DNA of 64,000 nt, from assembly GCF_000005505.3 (NCBI RefSeq), contig NC_016133.3:7936001-8000000 (forward strand), given 5' to 3'. The notes under the pieces are model-generated. The model worked only from the letters and a program-made list of their open reading frames with translations, was not told the origin of the DNA and ran no database searches. Shown in pieces: positions 21,384 through 34,876 of the stretch; the first letter of the stretch is position 1; every line of letters begins with the position of its first letter. The stretch is from Brachypodium distachyon (Eukaryota; Streptophyta; Magnoliopsida; Poales; Poaceae). Made by a program: the position numbers and the translations under genes.

Positions 21384-24300
21384 ATGCCTCGCGTGCATGT
21401 CCGCGCGGGCGCAGACATAGGCATGGAACGGGCCGCCGCGGCAGCGGCAGAGCTGGAGGCACAAGAAGCCCCACACGGCAACCCCCCGGAGGTTGCGGGG
21501 CCGGTTGTCGGCGCGGGCGCGGGGCAAGGACTCGAAGAGCAGGAGGGTTCCGACGCGGGCTGTCCCCTTCGAGGTGTCTGCGGGAGGGAGGAGGAGGTGC
21601 CGCTGCGGCTGCGGCTCGGGAGGGCGAGGCGGAGGGCCGGACCCAGCACGCCGGCGCCGTCGTGGAAGGTGGAGCCTTCGCCGGGGCTGCTAGAGGGGGA
21701 GATGCATGCTGCTGCTGCTCCGGCGGCGGCGGCCACGAGGAGGAGCTCGGCATCGTCGTCGGCTTCGGCGCGGCAGCTGGGCGCCAGCCTCTGGGAGATC
21801 CACGACGTGACGCGGGAGGGCCGCCGCAACGGCGCACGGAGGCGCCGGAGCGGGAGGGGGCTTGTCGGCATCGGCGCCGAGGTGGATAAGGTGAGGGTTT
21901 GCATTTTTGTCTGTCCAATGGTGCGGCATAGAAACTAAGATTACTACATGAATTATTTGACTTCTCTACGACCAACGCACCAAGACGATCATATCATAAG
22001 AAATGCTATTGCTGTCCAAACCAAATAGACGCACGCAACCATTCAGTGGAGTTCTTGTCGGATTCAATATATGTGTTCTTCTGCACTTTGTGATTAATTG
22101 GTAACAAATACTACTACTAATAATTTTGTGTCAGTAAAGTTTTGGTGTTCTTCCCTTCAAATTTATTTCCTTTCGTACCACTTACCAAGCACCAATTCAG
22201 CATTCGTTAGGTGGCTAGTCTGGACCTTTCTAGTATGTCCAGGACCTTGAGTATTACTGCAATTCTGCCCTACCATTGCTTCAGAGTCAACAAAAGTAAT
22301 TGCTCTTTGAAACTTAGAGCTGACCAAATTGGACAGGAGTATAAGTTTGTGTAGTGATAATGTGATATGCAAGTGAATTTGTCTATTTTGTGTTTGTACT
22401 GATGGGTGCATGCACTATGGAACGTCACATCTGTCAAGGTGGCTGCATGCCAGTGCCCAGCATGTCACGGCAGCTTGTCTAGTCTATGGGAGATCCACAA
22501 CTTGATGCGGTGTGGATGCGGAGGTGCCGCAGTAGTAGGGGATTCACTAGAACAATCGGTGATGTCTTTCAGGTGGGAGTTTGGGTTTGGTTGTACTTTG
22601 GTGTGCCATAGAAATTGAAAGAAGGCCTTGGTTGGCAGCAACGAAAGAAGTCTTGTTACTGCATAGTTGGGCTTTTATTTTTGCAGATATGTCAAATCTG
22701 AAATGTAGTACTCTCCAAACCAAACCTTTAAAGGTTCTGTTCCATTTTGTTCATGTGTTGTTCTGCATCTTGTTTGAGCATTTGTTGTTCACCCTTCAGT
22801 TAGTCCGTTGCTGGTACCACTATAACTGACAATTGACATATCAAATCAGCATTAGGTGGGTGTCCAGTATGGACCTTTCTAGTCTGTTGAGATATTAGTA
22901 CAGTTTTGCCCTACCATTGGTTGAAATCGAAAAGAAAATTAATTGCTTGTTGAAACATAGAGTTGAGCAAAATTTTGCAGGATTGCATTCTTATTGTTAA
23001 AATTTCCAGCCAAAGTCTAGAAATGTAGCATTACTATAGTTTTCCTTGCTGTGAAAACTAAAAAATAATTTAGCAAGACTCACAATTTTGGTTTCATGGA
23101 ACGTGAATCATTTGGCTTCACAATATACCAACTCAGGTAACATGTTGGTTTTTTTTGGCAGAAGAAATGCTTAACAGGAGCACAAATTGCATGTCATAAT
23201 GAATGATGGCTCTTCCTTAGTAAATGATATAATTGGTTCAACCTGTTTTTAACAATTCTCTGACGGTTCTTTTTTGCATTCAATTGCCATTCAATTGCCA
23301 AGAAATTGATGAATTACTTTCCTTGATGCTGATTACAAAAGTTTTGATCTTACTAGTTTCGATCTGAATTTAGAGCTAGTACCTGCTTGGTGTTCGTTAG
23401 TGGTTTTACAGCTTCCTCTTTAGAGCTTGTATACAGTGTTTACACATTCAGGGTTTGTAGCCTATATGTTCAATGTGCTTCTCGGGTGCGTAGCCTGCAG
23501 TTGTTTCTTTACTTTAGGGCACTCAAAATGAAATTTTCATTATATTTAGGCATTGCAGGACTTCATTTTTTTGTTGGGTGTTACGTTTTAAAATTGCCAT
23601 GGTATGTGTATCTAGACAAAACTGTGACAGTTAATTTGGATCGGAGGGAGTAGTAAATTGGGGCAGTGCCTTTATTCTACAATATGCGGTGTTCTTTTGA
23701 TTTCAGAATTCATATGAGGTATCAATATGTGGCCCAGCCGGCCAGGGTAGGTATATGTCATGTGGGAGTGGAGCCCTGTTGTTCGAAAAATAATCTTGCC
23801 TGGGTGTGGCTTGAAACAAAGACCCACCTAAGTCGGTCTAACTTGAGTAACCTTAGGTGTCGCAAACCAGACAGCCCCACAGCATCTGCTAAGTAGATAT
23901 ATTTGAACATTCAAGAGATCCTATCTGCCAGATATGCAGAAGCCCATCGTTTTATGATTCCTTAGTCAAGTGTTGAACTAATTGCTGTTCTATCTGGAGT
24001 AATTTAAATTTATTTTCACAGTTGTTGCTTGCTAATTGTTTTCTTCCTTGCCGTTCAGCCTCAGGGTTCAGGCGGCTTTGATAGGAATCTTGCAGATTCA
24101 TCTAAGGATCATCATAACTTGCGTCAAGAACGGAGTCATGCAGTACAACCTTTTTCCCCTGCAAGTTATACCAGCTCAACTGGGGTGTGTATATTTCCCT
24201 CAGTTTTTATCTTGGTTGCTTCGATGTTCTTTTTCGTGGGCATGGCGCTATATGCTACTGTTAATTACTATATGCTATTTTGTTATTCATGTTAGGATCT

Positions 24301-26154
24301 GGTAAAAATACATGTTCCGAGTACACCATTGCCTTTTTAGCATGTTTTATGAAGACATATTATTGAATAGTCTAGCACAGTAGCACCTCTAGTTTATGCT
24401 TTGAAAGAAATCATGGTAGTCTGGAAGTAATTGAACAGTATGTTAATGGCCTGTGCTACTGTTTTGGGCTTTGGGGTATTTATTTCTTTTGGTGAGGAAA
24501 AAAACAAGAAGGGTGAAGTTGTCTCGTGGTAGTTTGCAGGCTTCATGAATTAGTTCCATACTAGATAACTAGAAAGTTTTCTTCATTCATTGATGCAATT
24601 GAATCTGTTGGCTTAGCACGTGATTCTGTACCTCTCATTTTACAGGATTCCTATATGTACCGAGCTATCAACCCAGCTCGTTCTTTGGATGTCAAGGGTA
24701 GATCTAGGGGGGCAGGTGATAACCTTAATACATCAACAGAACTATTGAAGGTTCTAAATCGAATTTGGAGCCTGGAAGAACAGCAAACTGCTAATATGTC
24801 AGTGATTAAGGGTTTAAAGTTGGAATTACAGCAGGCACAGGCACGTATTCATGAAGTTACGCAGGAGAGACGAGGATACCGCCATGAAGTTGCTTCCCTA
24901 ATGAGGCAACTCTCTGAGGACAAACTTGCTCGGAAGAATAAGGACCAAGATAAGATTGAAGGAGCCCTTTTTTCCATGCAAGATGAACTAGAGGATGAGA
25001 GACACCTTAGGTGGCGTTCTGAGGGTCTCCATAGGAAGTTTGGCAAGGAGTTAACTGAGGTAAAATCAGCATTTCTGAAGGCAGTTAAGGACCTTGAGAA
25101 GGAGAAGAAAACAAATCAACTCTTAGAAGACCTCTGTGATCAGTTTGCAATGGGAATTCGAAACTATGAAGAGGAAGTCAGTGTGCTAAAACAAAGGCAT
25201 GCAAATAGTTATGAACATAAGTTTGATAAGTCGGTGCTCCATATTTCGGAAGCCTGGCTTGACGAGAGAATCCAAATGCAAAATATTGATGTCCATGAAG
25301 ACTTGCTGCAGAAAACCACAATAACAGAGAGGCTGAGCAGTGAAATCCAGGCTTTCATTCTTGCTAAAAAATCAAGTAGCTCTAAGACTAATTTAAAATT
25401 GAAATACATAAATGATAGTAGACGAGATTCTAGCTTATGTCGGCAATCCCTTGAATCTGTCCATTTGAATGGAGCCACCAGTGCTCCTCAGCTAGCCGAA
25501 GATGATGATGATTCTGTTGCTAGTGATTTGCATTGCTTTGAGCTGAACATGCATGGAAATGGCAATCATAAACATCACCATACAGGACCCCACAGAAGTG
25601 GCACAGCAAGCATGGATGCACCGAAGAGAATATCAGAATACTCTTGTAGTACAGCTGGTGAAAGTTCGCATATGTCACATGCGCCAATTTATGCACAGAA
25701 AGACAAGGCAAGGTCTAGTAGCAACAACCCACAGTACGCAGATAGAATTCCAGCAATCAACTCATACAGCAGTGCTGGAATTACTCCAGCAGAAGAACAG
25801 AATGAAATCACTTGCACCCATATTTCTCGAGGATCTCACATTGGCTCGTCCGTTCACAATTTGGAGGCTCGTCATGCTGACTTGCTGGGCCAAGAATCCC
25901 TTGATCATTACTCCGGAACAAGTCTATTTTGTGAAGGGACTAATTCAGGGGATTTATGCAACGTCCACAGTGGCAGTCCAGCACGAAAACTGAAATCCAC
26001 GCTATTGGGCCACGAGATAGTTGAATGCTCACCGGAATTGCCAGTGGGGGTAAAGGAGAACACTCTGAAGGCAAAATTACTTCAAGCAAGGCTAGAGGGG
26101 CGGCATGCTAGATTGAAGGTGTCAGGAGGTTCCTTATCCAGCAGGAGAAAATGA
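21384..26154 (+). CDS. USO1/myosin-heavy-chain-like coiled-coil protein
   Basis: Three phase-0 exons (21384-21890, 24059-24184, 24646-26154) give about 713 residues, normal for this plant family (Arabidopsis At2g46250, At5g41620, At1g50660 and relatives). Exon 1 is GC-rich and encodes an Ala/Arg-rich N-terminus with TPAPSWK and SARQLGASLWEIHDV, the family's conserved short N-terminal block. Exon 3 carries the conserved coiled coil at about residues 244-420: ELLKVLNRIWSLEEQ, EDKLARKNKDQDKIE, DELEDERHLRWRSEGLHRK, LLEDLCDQFAMGIRNYEEEV and ISEAWLDERIQM. The C-terminal ~290 residues are poorly conserved, Ser/His-rich and probably disordered, ending in a basic tail. The molecular function of the family is unknown. 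Intron 1 (about 2.2 kb) holds a partial tandem copy of exon 1. The start could be an alternative in-frame Met further in (for example residue 14). Confidence 0.85.
21785..22990 (+). repeat. Diverged ~650-695 bp tandem duplication
   Basis: Unit 1 (about 21785-22345) covers the end of exon 1 and the start of intron 1; unit 2 is about 22480-22990. Matching blocks in order are GGGAGATCCAC (21793/22488), GTG-GGCATAGAAA-T (about 21921/22601), CC-TACCATTG, TGGACCTTTCTAGT (22221/22870) and AATTGCT-TTGAAAC (about 22298/22942). The offset shrinks from about 695 to 643, so indels have built up and the duplication is old. Confidence 0.75.
22480..22572 (+). pseudogene. Degraded copy of exon 1 of the coiled-coil gene
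   Basis: It contains CGGCAGCTTG...GGGAGATCCACAA, equivalent to the RQLGASLWEIHD codons of exon 1. Relative to the functional exon it has a 2-nt deletion and an in-frame TAG before the WEI codon, so it cannot replace exon 1. A different frame reads SLSSLWEIHNLM but does not continue into exon 2. It lies inside intron 1. Confidence 0.6.
23590..23650. mobile_element. Stowaway remnant (right end)
   Basis: The right terminus TTTGGATCGGAGGGAG is followed by TA at 23651. No matching left terminus was found nearby, so it appears truncated. It lies within intron 1 of the coiled-coil gene. Confidence 0.5.
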
Positions 26155-26578
26155 GATAATGGCGCCAATGGGTTTCAGTTTCGCAGTTTCGATGCCATGC
26201 AGCAAATCAGAGCAATATCTGGCTTATATAGCCGGGGCATTTCCTTCAGCGTCAGTCAATTCAGTAACCTTGTACATTGCTAGCTACAGACTATGTGAAT
26301 CCTATGCGACTGAACATCTATGTAAATTAGTCTGTTAATCAGCTGTCCAGGATGGCGAGGCCAAAGAACTCAACTTTGATAACGATTTTTTGTATGGCAC
26401 TTGCATGTCGATAACCTTTGCCTGTTTAAGATCTTTCCATGGCCAGTCTATATGAGGCATTTCATTTTGCATCACTTGATGTTCCTGGAATGTTAAGATC
26501 CTTTCTATTGCAGATGTGCAGCTCGAATGCATTGCAGCTAAAGTTTTACTGGTGCGTATGTCCACTGCTCGTCAGCAC

Positions 26579-26625
26579 AACAGTACTCCAGTTTTTTTTT
26601 TTGGCGATCGAACAGTACTCCAGTT
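26579..26625 (-). mobile_element. Micro-insertion 3: T-run between 15-bp direct repeats
   Basis: AACAGTACTCCAGTT at 26579-26593 is repeated perfectly at 26611-26625. The 17-bp insert is nine T then GGCGATCG. Confidence 0.75.
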
Positions 26626-28141
26626 AGTGTGTTGTTTTCTGACAGTGCATTAGTGTGGTGTTTGCTGTCTGGAACCCATGAGTTTCCTTCGTAGTTATGT
26701 ATCCATGGCGCATTTGCAAAAAAAATTCGCTTCGAAACAACAGTAACCACCGACAAACAACCCATGGGCCCCTGGCCACAGGAAGTTTGCTGCAAGTACG
26801 GCCAGCCAGTACTTGATCTGTGCTCTATCAAGCACTAGTTCCTGAATCCTGAGGGTCCTTTACAAAAACAAAAGGTGATACCAACGTGATAAGGGATGGC
26901 CTGATCTTCCAGAGAGCAACGTGGATAATTTGTATGATTCTACAAATCTTTCGGCTTTTCATGCGTCGCCGACGAACTTGTAACCCAATGAAAAATTGCA
27001 ACACCACACACTTGTGCAGTAGCCCGCCGACCACAAGCGGTTTCGCAATTTTCCAATTCCCAGCGGAACGACAGATTACGCACAAAATTTCAGTAGATAA
27101 AAACACCCTATCGAAACTAATATGATGTATAGGATTCCAGATGAATGCTTCTCGCAATTCAACAGTCTCGAAAATAGCTAAAACGTGGTCTAACCCTAAC
27201 CCTAGGCGTACCACTTGTATATATAGATGAGGTGCAGACCAAACACGCAAACGGACTCAGACTCAGACTCGAACTAGGCTCGACTCAAACTCATACAACC
27301 AATCCGAATAGGACTTCGCTTAAACAAGGACTCGCAGGTCCGGGCGCCCCTTAGACGTGTCGGACTCGTTGTAGGCTGTTCTGGTGTGCCTCATACTCGT
27401 ACTCAACTTGTGGTGGTCAGATCATTCTTGTCGTTGGCTGCCCCTTGCACACAAGTTGTTCTTCTAGCGATTTGTATCCTCCATCTTCATTTGTGGTGCG
27501 CATATCTTGATGTTGGATAACAACACATGATGATCATCGCACGCGGCCTCCTCTCCATTCTCCACCATTGCCTCAGCCTCAAACCTGATTACACAAAGAT
27601 ACAAAAACTTAGGCAGTATAAAATTCTCATCAATATAAACATTAGGTGTAGCTAGGAGTGAATTCACCTATTGTTCTAATAGCTTGGACGTGCTCGTGTA
27701 ATTGGTCCAATGCGTAGATCATTAGGTTTATCTTAAATAGTAAGATCATCATTAGACAAAGATGATAAAGGACTAGGGATGACCTCATCAAAAGAGCTCC
27801 TGAGGATTAATTCGGTTTTCTCACAGATTGAGCAGTCCATGAATCCTTGATTGAGTTTCAGATTAAAAAAAAACCCCTTAGCCGTGTAGCTTTGTTGAGC
27901 CACTACTTAGGATAACCTTAGTCTCATAACCTAATATGTCCAGATACTCAAGCTCTTCTAGGCGTTCAAGATTTTTCTTTTTAGATCAGAACATATCAGT
28001 TTGGTATCTGAAAGTTCCTGAAACGCGGAAGATAGTCAAATAATTAATAGAAGCCATGTCTCCATCCAACGTCATGAATTAACAAAGACAACCATCCACT
28101 CATATCTTTATTTGCCAGACTAATCAATTTACATCTATCTA
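26626..28141. other. Intergenic, possible retroelement debris
   Basis: No gene is supported. A 141-codon open frame on the minus strand (26828-27250) shows no known domain. Two and a half telomere-type CCCTAA units lie at 27190-27205, too few to be an interstitial telomere tract. ACTCAGACTCAGACTCG is a short simple repeat near 27255. Confidence 0.35.
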
Positions 28142-28269
28142 CTCCTTCCGTCCGGTATTAATTGTCGCAACTTTATGTAGATCATGTATTTACATACTAA
28201 AACGAAAACCCGTTTAGATGCACGTAGTATTTAGACAAAGTTGCGACTCTTAATACTGGACGGAGGGAG
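28142..28269. mobile_element. Stowaway-like MITE, second family
   Basis: CTCCTTCCGTCCGGTATTAA at the left pairs with TTAATACTGGACGGAGGGAG at the right. Subterminal GTCGCAACTTT and AAAGTTGCGAC also pair. It is 128 bp, with TA before the left end and TA one codon-length after the right end. The interior differs from the 113-bp family. Confidence 0.8.
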
Positions 28270-28971
28270 CATATCTCTAGTTTCTTTAATATTAGGTGTT
28301 CAGTGTTGACCATTTCAATAAATTTATTCATCATGATATTTATGAGCATGAATAATTTATTTAAGCATTTTCATTGGGTACTGAAATCAGATTGGGTACC
28401 AGGAAAAATATCCTTTGGTGTGTCTTCAGATTCAGTGTCGGTATGCTCTAGTATTTCAACAATGACTAAACTAGTAGTCACTATGCCGAGTTGTACTTTG
28501 TTCATTGACAACTTATGAGATGAAAGCTTCTATCAAGTGAAAAATTGAAAACTTTTAATCATATACACATTAGATTTTAAATAATCATTTATACACATTT
28601 TATGAAAAAGCCCATGGGCAAAATTCTCTACGGACGTTTTCATAAGATGTGTTTAAATGATTAGATGTTTCATCTTTTATCCGATCCATATATTTAAGAT
28701 CTCTATAATGTGTCTATATATATTTAAGTCGAATGTGGTTGACAGATTTAAGTTTCCACTGAGAAGGTTTTCAACTCGATACATTCCCTGATTTCATTTA
28801 ATGCACAAATTAGCCGATCTTTGCTCCGCCTTCGATTTTTCAGAGAACGTTTGAAACGAACAATGTTCCGCCTTCCGACATGACATCCATCCATGGAAAC
28901 TCCCGGAAGCAGCATGCTTTCCACGCCGACGCGCCTTTCCCAATTTTGCCCCGTCGACTAGCCCGTTATTG

Positions 28972-28979
28972 TATAATAA
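28972..28979 (+). promoter_or_regulatory. Candidate LRB TATA box
   Basis: TATAATAA lies 131-138 nt upstream of the LRB start codon, followed by CT-rich leader sequence. Position and composition fit, but nothing else confirms it. Confidence 0.35.
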
Positions 28980-29109
28980 CCACCTCCCTTACTCCGTTCT
29001 CCTCCCTTCTTCCCCTCTCATCCCTCGCCTTCTCGTACAAGCCTCCGCCGGCTAGGGTTACGGCCCACCGTCCCGCGCTTCCTCCCCCTTTATAGAGGCG
29101 GCGGAGCGC

Positions 29110-32100
29110 ATGGCCGGCCGAGACGCATCTACGGTGGCGGGGGCGGCAGCGGAGGCGGAGATGGATCCGGACTTCTCATCCGGCGAAGGGGGGCCCAGTT
29201 TCGAATTCGCGTTCAATTCGGTGAACTTCTCCGACAGGGTGCTCCGGATAGAGGTCGTCGGCACCGACGATGCGCCGGGGTCCCGAGGCGACGTCGCCGG
29301 AGGATCCCTCTCCGATTGGGCGCGCCACCGCAAGCGCCGCCGCGAGGAGCTCCGGAAGGAGAAAGGTAACCTTATGGTTCTGGTTTAAATTTTCTCTTCC
29401 CTCACGCGATTAGACTGGATCTTTTTTCCGTGATTTTCTTTTTGGCCTATTTGCAGTTTTTGGGTTAATTTTGTTCATTTCGGTAGCTGACCATTTTAGA
29501 TTTGTGATTAGGGAAAGGGAGGAGCACTAGAATGGAATTCATAAGTTATTTGAGTCCGATGTGTTGTGGTGCAAATATAAGAGTGATGTGGCACTGAAAT
29601 TTGTGTGCGACTGAATTAGTATCAGATTTATTGAGACGAAGCAATCAATAAATTATGTACTCTATACGTCCAAATAAAATGCAGAAAATCTTTAGTCACA
29701 TATTTGAATGTAACCGTGGTGTTCACAGTACCGAACCAGGCCAATTGAGAATAGCCACGGACATCAAATGGCAACTAAGAAAATTTGGAATAATTTGCAT
29801 GTGATGTGTCTTATTGGTGTGATACATTCAAGATGGTAGGTATGATTCATGCAGCATGCAGTTTGGTGTGATTCTTGCAGCATAGTTCTGCCTTAGCCCT
29901 CAGGTAAGGGACAAGGTGATCAATTGTTTGACAGAAAATGTAGGATGCACGAGAAGATAGGTTGTTGGTTCATACATAGCGCAAGGATGACATCACTATA
30001 ATTCTGTTTTTCTGTGTCCATTGGAAGTGGGTCTGTTGAATTGAATGCTGCTGTATCTTGAAATGTAGACCTTCTGGTATTCATATGCTATAATCAGAAA
30101 TGTTGGCATGTTGCATTGTGTTATGTTCTGATCAAGTGCTTAGCTTGTTGTTATCTATGTATGATGTGAATGTTCTTCTTTCTATAACTAATTAAATCTT
30201 TATCTGCAGAGTGTGCAACACACATGTCAGACCAGACAAATTGCAATGACGTTGAAGCAGAAGAATGTGATGCATATGAAGAAAACCAAGAAGAACCTGT
30301 AGCAATGATAGAAGAATCTCCACCTAGCATTGGTCTAGATGGTATGACAGCTGAAAGTTCTACTTACTGTTCTTTCTGGATAGTTTTTAAACTTCCATCT
30401 TCCTGTATAAATATTGGCCAAGTCTAAAGGAGTTTTCTAATTAGGCTTTTGATAATCTCTATTTGTAAGAAAATATGGATTCCCCTACCAAATCAAATTT
30501 CTTTTGGGTATACCAAATAATTCAGTAACAGAAGTTTGCTTGATTGCTACTTCAAATCTACTGACTGTTCATATCAGGAAACAAATGCCACTAGTTATAA
30601 CTTTAAATGTAACATCAATATTTTGAACGATGTGGAAACTGTTTCATAACCTCATTAAAAAATGATCACATGATCAAGTATGACACTTCATATATTTGGA
30701 TTTTGGAGAGGAATCTTTAGGAAGTGACTCCAGAACTCTCCACAATCATGTTCTTGTTACACATCTAGGTTCAGCATCAGTCTGCTTTTTTTGTTCTCTA
30801 TTTTTATTGATACACTTAAGGTCAATATTGCCCTGCTTGCTAATCACTTTTAAGAACTACGAGAGACCTGTGGTACGTAGTCGGTGCTGGCACAATCCTT
30901 TGATCAACTAGTTAGCCCATGATTACCTGTTTCTCTCTATGTACAATATATACTGTTTACACCTAGCAAGATAACCACCAACTCTTAGTTAAGCCCTTGT
31001 TTCCTTGTTGGTTGCTTGAACTTGGTTTTGCTGCTTCATTCCAATAGGATCCTTAGGGGACATCGATAAGATACTAGCAAGTGTTGATGCAACTAAATGA
31101 ATATTCAACTTTTGGGTTGATGAAATGAATCTGCCCATATAGAAGAACAGAGTGTTCCAAGTGTTTAGTAGTAGAAAACCTGCCTAGTGATTCTGTTCTA
31201 AACCTTTGCTCCCTTTTCCTATTTCTCTTTCATTTCTCTGACCTTGGTATCGTGCAGGTGATGATGGACGAAGTATTGACTCTTGGACTGTGGTGAGCAC
31301 ACCAATTTTACGAGTAAATACTATTTATATCAGTTCGGCGATTCTGGCTGCAAAAAGTCAGTTCTTCTTCAAGGTAGTTACGATAACCTTCTGAATTACA
31401 TTTATTCGATATTCAGTTCACTTTAGCAGCTGTCTGATAAGCTCCATGCTTCTTAGCTTTTCTCAAATGGCATGAAAGAATCAGATCAGAGGCATGCAAC
31501 ACTTAGAATTACTGATTCAGGTAATATGATGACTAAAGTGAACTCGAATGTTCTTCGCCTTATAATTTGTTCAGATTTGCTATCGTGGTTGTAATTATTA
31601 TTTTCTATATTCTAAATTAAAATACAGATACTTGTGGTAAAGAAGGGAATCTGTTTCCAAGTTTCTGCCACCAACTTAACCTTCAATGTTCCAAATTGAT
31701 AGTTTGTCTACTCTTTTGCATGCATAACTTTCCTCGATCAATTACTGGAATTTATGATACTTAACCAAAATAGCTGTTCCTTTTTGTTGAACTGTTCCGT
31801 TGATCCTTATGGCTCCTTGTTTTCATTCTACTTGGAACAGAGGAAAATGCCCTTATGGAGCTTCTAAGCTTTATGTATAGTGGGAAGTTGACAACAACCG
31901 AGCCCACTCTTCTGCTCGATATCTTGATGGCAGCTGACAAATTTGAGGTTGTTTCTTGCATGAGGCATTGCAGCCAGCTTCTCACAAGTTTGCCCATGAC
32001 CCCGGAATCTGCACTACTCTACCTAGATCTCCCATGCTCCATTTCAATGGCAACTGCAGTTCAGCCTCTGACAGATGCAGCTAAGGAATTCCTTGCCAAC

Positions 32101-33039
32101 AGATACAAAGATTTGACTAAGTGAGTGATTTGCATTGTTTGGAGCTACTTTTCCCTCCTTTGAGGAATACATTATTGCCAGAAAGTCATGTGTGAAGTGC
32201 ACTCAAGGCATGCTTTGTCTAATTTCAGGTTCCAAGATGAAGTGATGAGCATCCCTCTTGCTGGGATTGAAGCCATCTTGTCAAGTAATGACCTACAGGT
32301 GGCATCTGAAGATGCCATCTATGACTTCCTGCTCAGGTGGGCCCGTGGACAGTACCCAAAATCAGAGGAAAGACGTGAGATCTTGAGTTCTCGTTTACTA
32401 CCGCTAGTGCGCTTCAGTCATATGACCTGTAGGAAATTGCGGAAGGTCCTAACATGCACTGATATAGACCATGAGCAAGCAACTAAGTGTGTCACAGAGG
32501 CACTTCTATACAAAGCTGATGCGCCTCACCGGCAACGAGCCCTTGCAGCTGACACAATGACCTGTCGGAAATTTGCAGAGCGAGCTTACAAGTACAGACC
32601 TCTGAAAGTGGTCGAGTTTGATCGACCGTACCCACAGTGTATAGCATACTTGGATCTGAAGCGTGATGAGTGCTCCCGACTATTCCCGTCAGGACGGATA
32701 TACTCGCAAGCATTCCATCTTGCAGGGCAGGGTTTCTTCCTCTCAGCACACTGTAACATGGAGCAGCAGAGTACGTTCTACTGCTTTGGGCTCTTCTTGG
32801 GGATGCAAGAGAAGGGCTCAATGAGTGTGACAGTAGATTATGAGTTTGCTGCGAGGACAAGACCGTCAGGGGAGTTTGTGAGCAAGTACAAGGGGAATTA
32901 CACCTTCACCGGTGGTAAGGCAGTTGGGTACAGGAATCTCTTTGCGATTCCATGGTCAACGTTCATGGCTGATGACAGCCTCTTCTTCATCGACGGCATG
33001 CTGCATCTGAGAGCTGAGTTGACAATAAAGCAGCCCTAG
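29110..33039 (+). CDS. LRB: BTB/POZ adaptor protein, LRB/POB1 family
   Basis: Six coding exons: 29110-29365, 30210-30341, 31258-31373, 31457-31520, 31841-32120 and 32229-33039, giving 552 residues (Arabidopsis LRB1 is about 560). Every junction restores frame. The N-terminal block [19 protein letters not shown] is followed by a basic ARHRKRRRE segment (residues 71-79), a likely nuclear signal. An acidic linker follows, then a BTB domain at about residues 135-250 ([47 protein letters not shown]). A BACK-type region follows ([30 protein letters not shown]). The strongly conserved C-terminal domain contains [17 protein letters not shown] and [16 protein letters not shown]. Family role: substrate adaptors of CUL3 ubiquitin ligases that restrain red-light and photoreceptor signalling. 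The match runs end to end. Confidence 0.95.
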
Positions 33040-34876
33040 TGATGCATTAGCCGTCTGAACTGCATCGCTCTGAGTCCAGTTTTTTCATGATGGGTACTAA
33101 TGCATAAATACTATGTGCTGCAGATATCTTCTTGTCTCCTCAATGCGCTTATTTCTTTTGTTGATAGACAGTTTGGAAATGACAAGTAAAAGCCTCTTTT
33201 CATTCACTTGGAAGGTTATATGCCCCTTTTTGAGTCCAGATTGTGAAGAGCTACTGTTGGTCTGTTGCACATACCAGCTGGAGACCTAAATTACAAACCT
33301 GATCGGTGACTCCAGATAGTTGCTTTCTAACTGACAGTGTACGTGTTGTTTCATTCACCTCGTTTCTAATTTGCTTCTATAGTTCTATGGATGCAAAGTG
33401 TTTTCGACTCGCTATGTGCCTCCTACCTGGTACACCACATTGGTGATAATAAGCCGGCAAAACCTCAGAAATTCCTACCTCCGCCTGTGTATCCATTGGT
33501 CCAAGAATGAGAATTCACTCGCTCAAGTTGACAAAACCCAAGTTGGGCAAACTGGCAAGACGGTGACGAGGACGCCAGCTCCACGGGACAGGGACCGTGC
33601 AGCAAAAGCACCACACGAAGAAACACACACTGTACAACAGGCGCGTACAATTTGCGTGCGCGCGCTGGCTAGCTAGGCGGTCGCCGTCGGCATTGCTAGG
33701 CCTAGGAGCGACGACGGCCGACGCCTCAACGCGCGCCCTAACAGCGAGACGCCATCCTCCTCACCAGTCCTAACACAGAAGCAAAAAGCCGATTTTCCTG
33801 CTGCCATGATGGATTGATGGACGGGTGGTGGGCAACCGCTGCCGGCCCGTCCCTGTCCTCCCGGATCCGATCCTTCGCTTCGTTCCTTTACTTGTCGGTG
33901 CACCGCATCTTCTTCTTTTTTTTTTTCTTCTTTTTTATAGATTGAGAATGAGATCTTGCAAATTGCTAGTTTAGCGATGTTTTTTAATTTGGGCGTTGTT
34001 AATCAAGCAGTTTGTGATTGGCTTTGTTGGCACATCAGGTGATCTTTGGCCTGCTAGTGTAAACATCACCCTAACGCTCGTAGTATGCTGTGGGATCAAA
34101 ACTTGCAATCGTAGGGAATAACCTGCCACCAGGAATGAAAATCGCACTATGCACAAGTGTGCAAGAGAGCCGGGGAATATGGTGAGTCGTGAGGCTAAGG
34201 GGCAGCAGCGAGCGAGCTCGACCCAATGTGGCCGGTGGCTTCTGCTACTTCTTTGGAAATGGTTCGCCGGGGACTCCTCCATTGAATCCGGGTGGTCGAT
34301 CGCTAGTCCGGCAGCGCGCGGGTCATGTCATGGTGAAATGACTAGTTCATTTGACATTTTTGTGTTTGACTGTTTGTGCTTTGATGATTCAATTTTGACC
34401 TGAAGCTTTTTGGTTATTTTTTAATTGAAGAACTTAACTCACTATGCTTGATTTATCAAGTTCAGCAAAATATTTTAACAAAAATTATTTAAAAAAGAAG
34501 AGAAAGAAACTGTGTGTTGCAGTTGCATATTGTCTGACCCAAGTCTGAAGTCTCAGGAGTGAGAGGGTTGAACTGATCACGTGGAGAGAAGCCCAAGTCT
34601 GAGGAGTGAGCTGGTTTGACGTGGAGTCGTGGAGAGAAGCCCAACTGGAATCAGAATGACGTTTGGAATTAATTTCCCTCTCCCCTTCTTTTTGGCTTTC
34701 CTACTTAATTAACGAAAAGTAGTGCTACTTTATTTCATAAAAAAAATACTCTGGAATCAGAATGACGTGGAGTACTGAAGATTTGCAAAGTATTTTGAAG
34801 GAGCAAAGTTTGCCTAGTGTTTCTATCGGTTGTAACTTTGGAAACCACGTGGGATAGATGATCAAGTGATCATAGT
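33040..34876. other. Intergenic
   Basis: No gene is recognised. A GC-richer patch at 33640-33900 gives a short minus-strand frame (ending in LLGLAMPTATA) without a domain. An imperfect ~60-bp tandem duplication is seen at about 34538-34650 (CCCAAGTCTGA...GTGGAGAGAAG twice). Confidence 0.4.

Noticed and set aside
21326..21975. Long minus-strand frames of about 190 codons opposite exon 1 of the coiled-coil gene
   Set aside because: GC-rich exon 1 leaves all frames open. Only the + frame carries the conserved TPAPSW and SARQLGASLWEI blocks and splices in frame to later exons.
27190..27205. Telomere-like CTAACCCTAACCCTA
   Set aside because: Only about two and a half units, common by chance or as a telo-box; not an interstitial telomere array.
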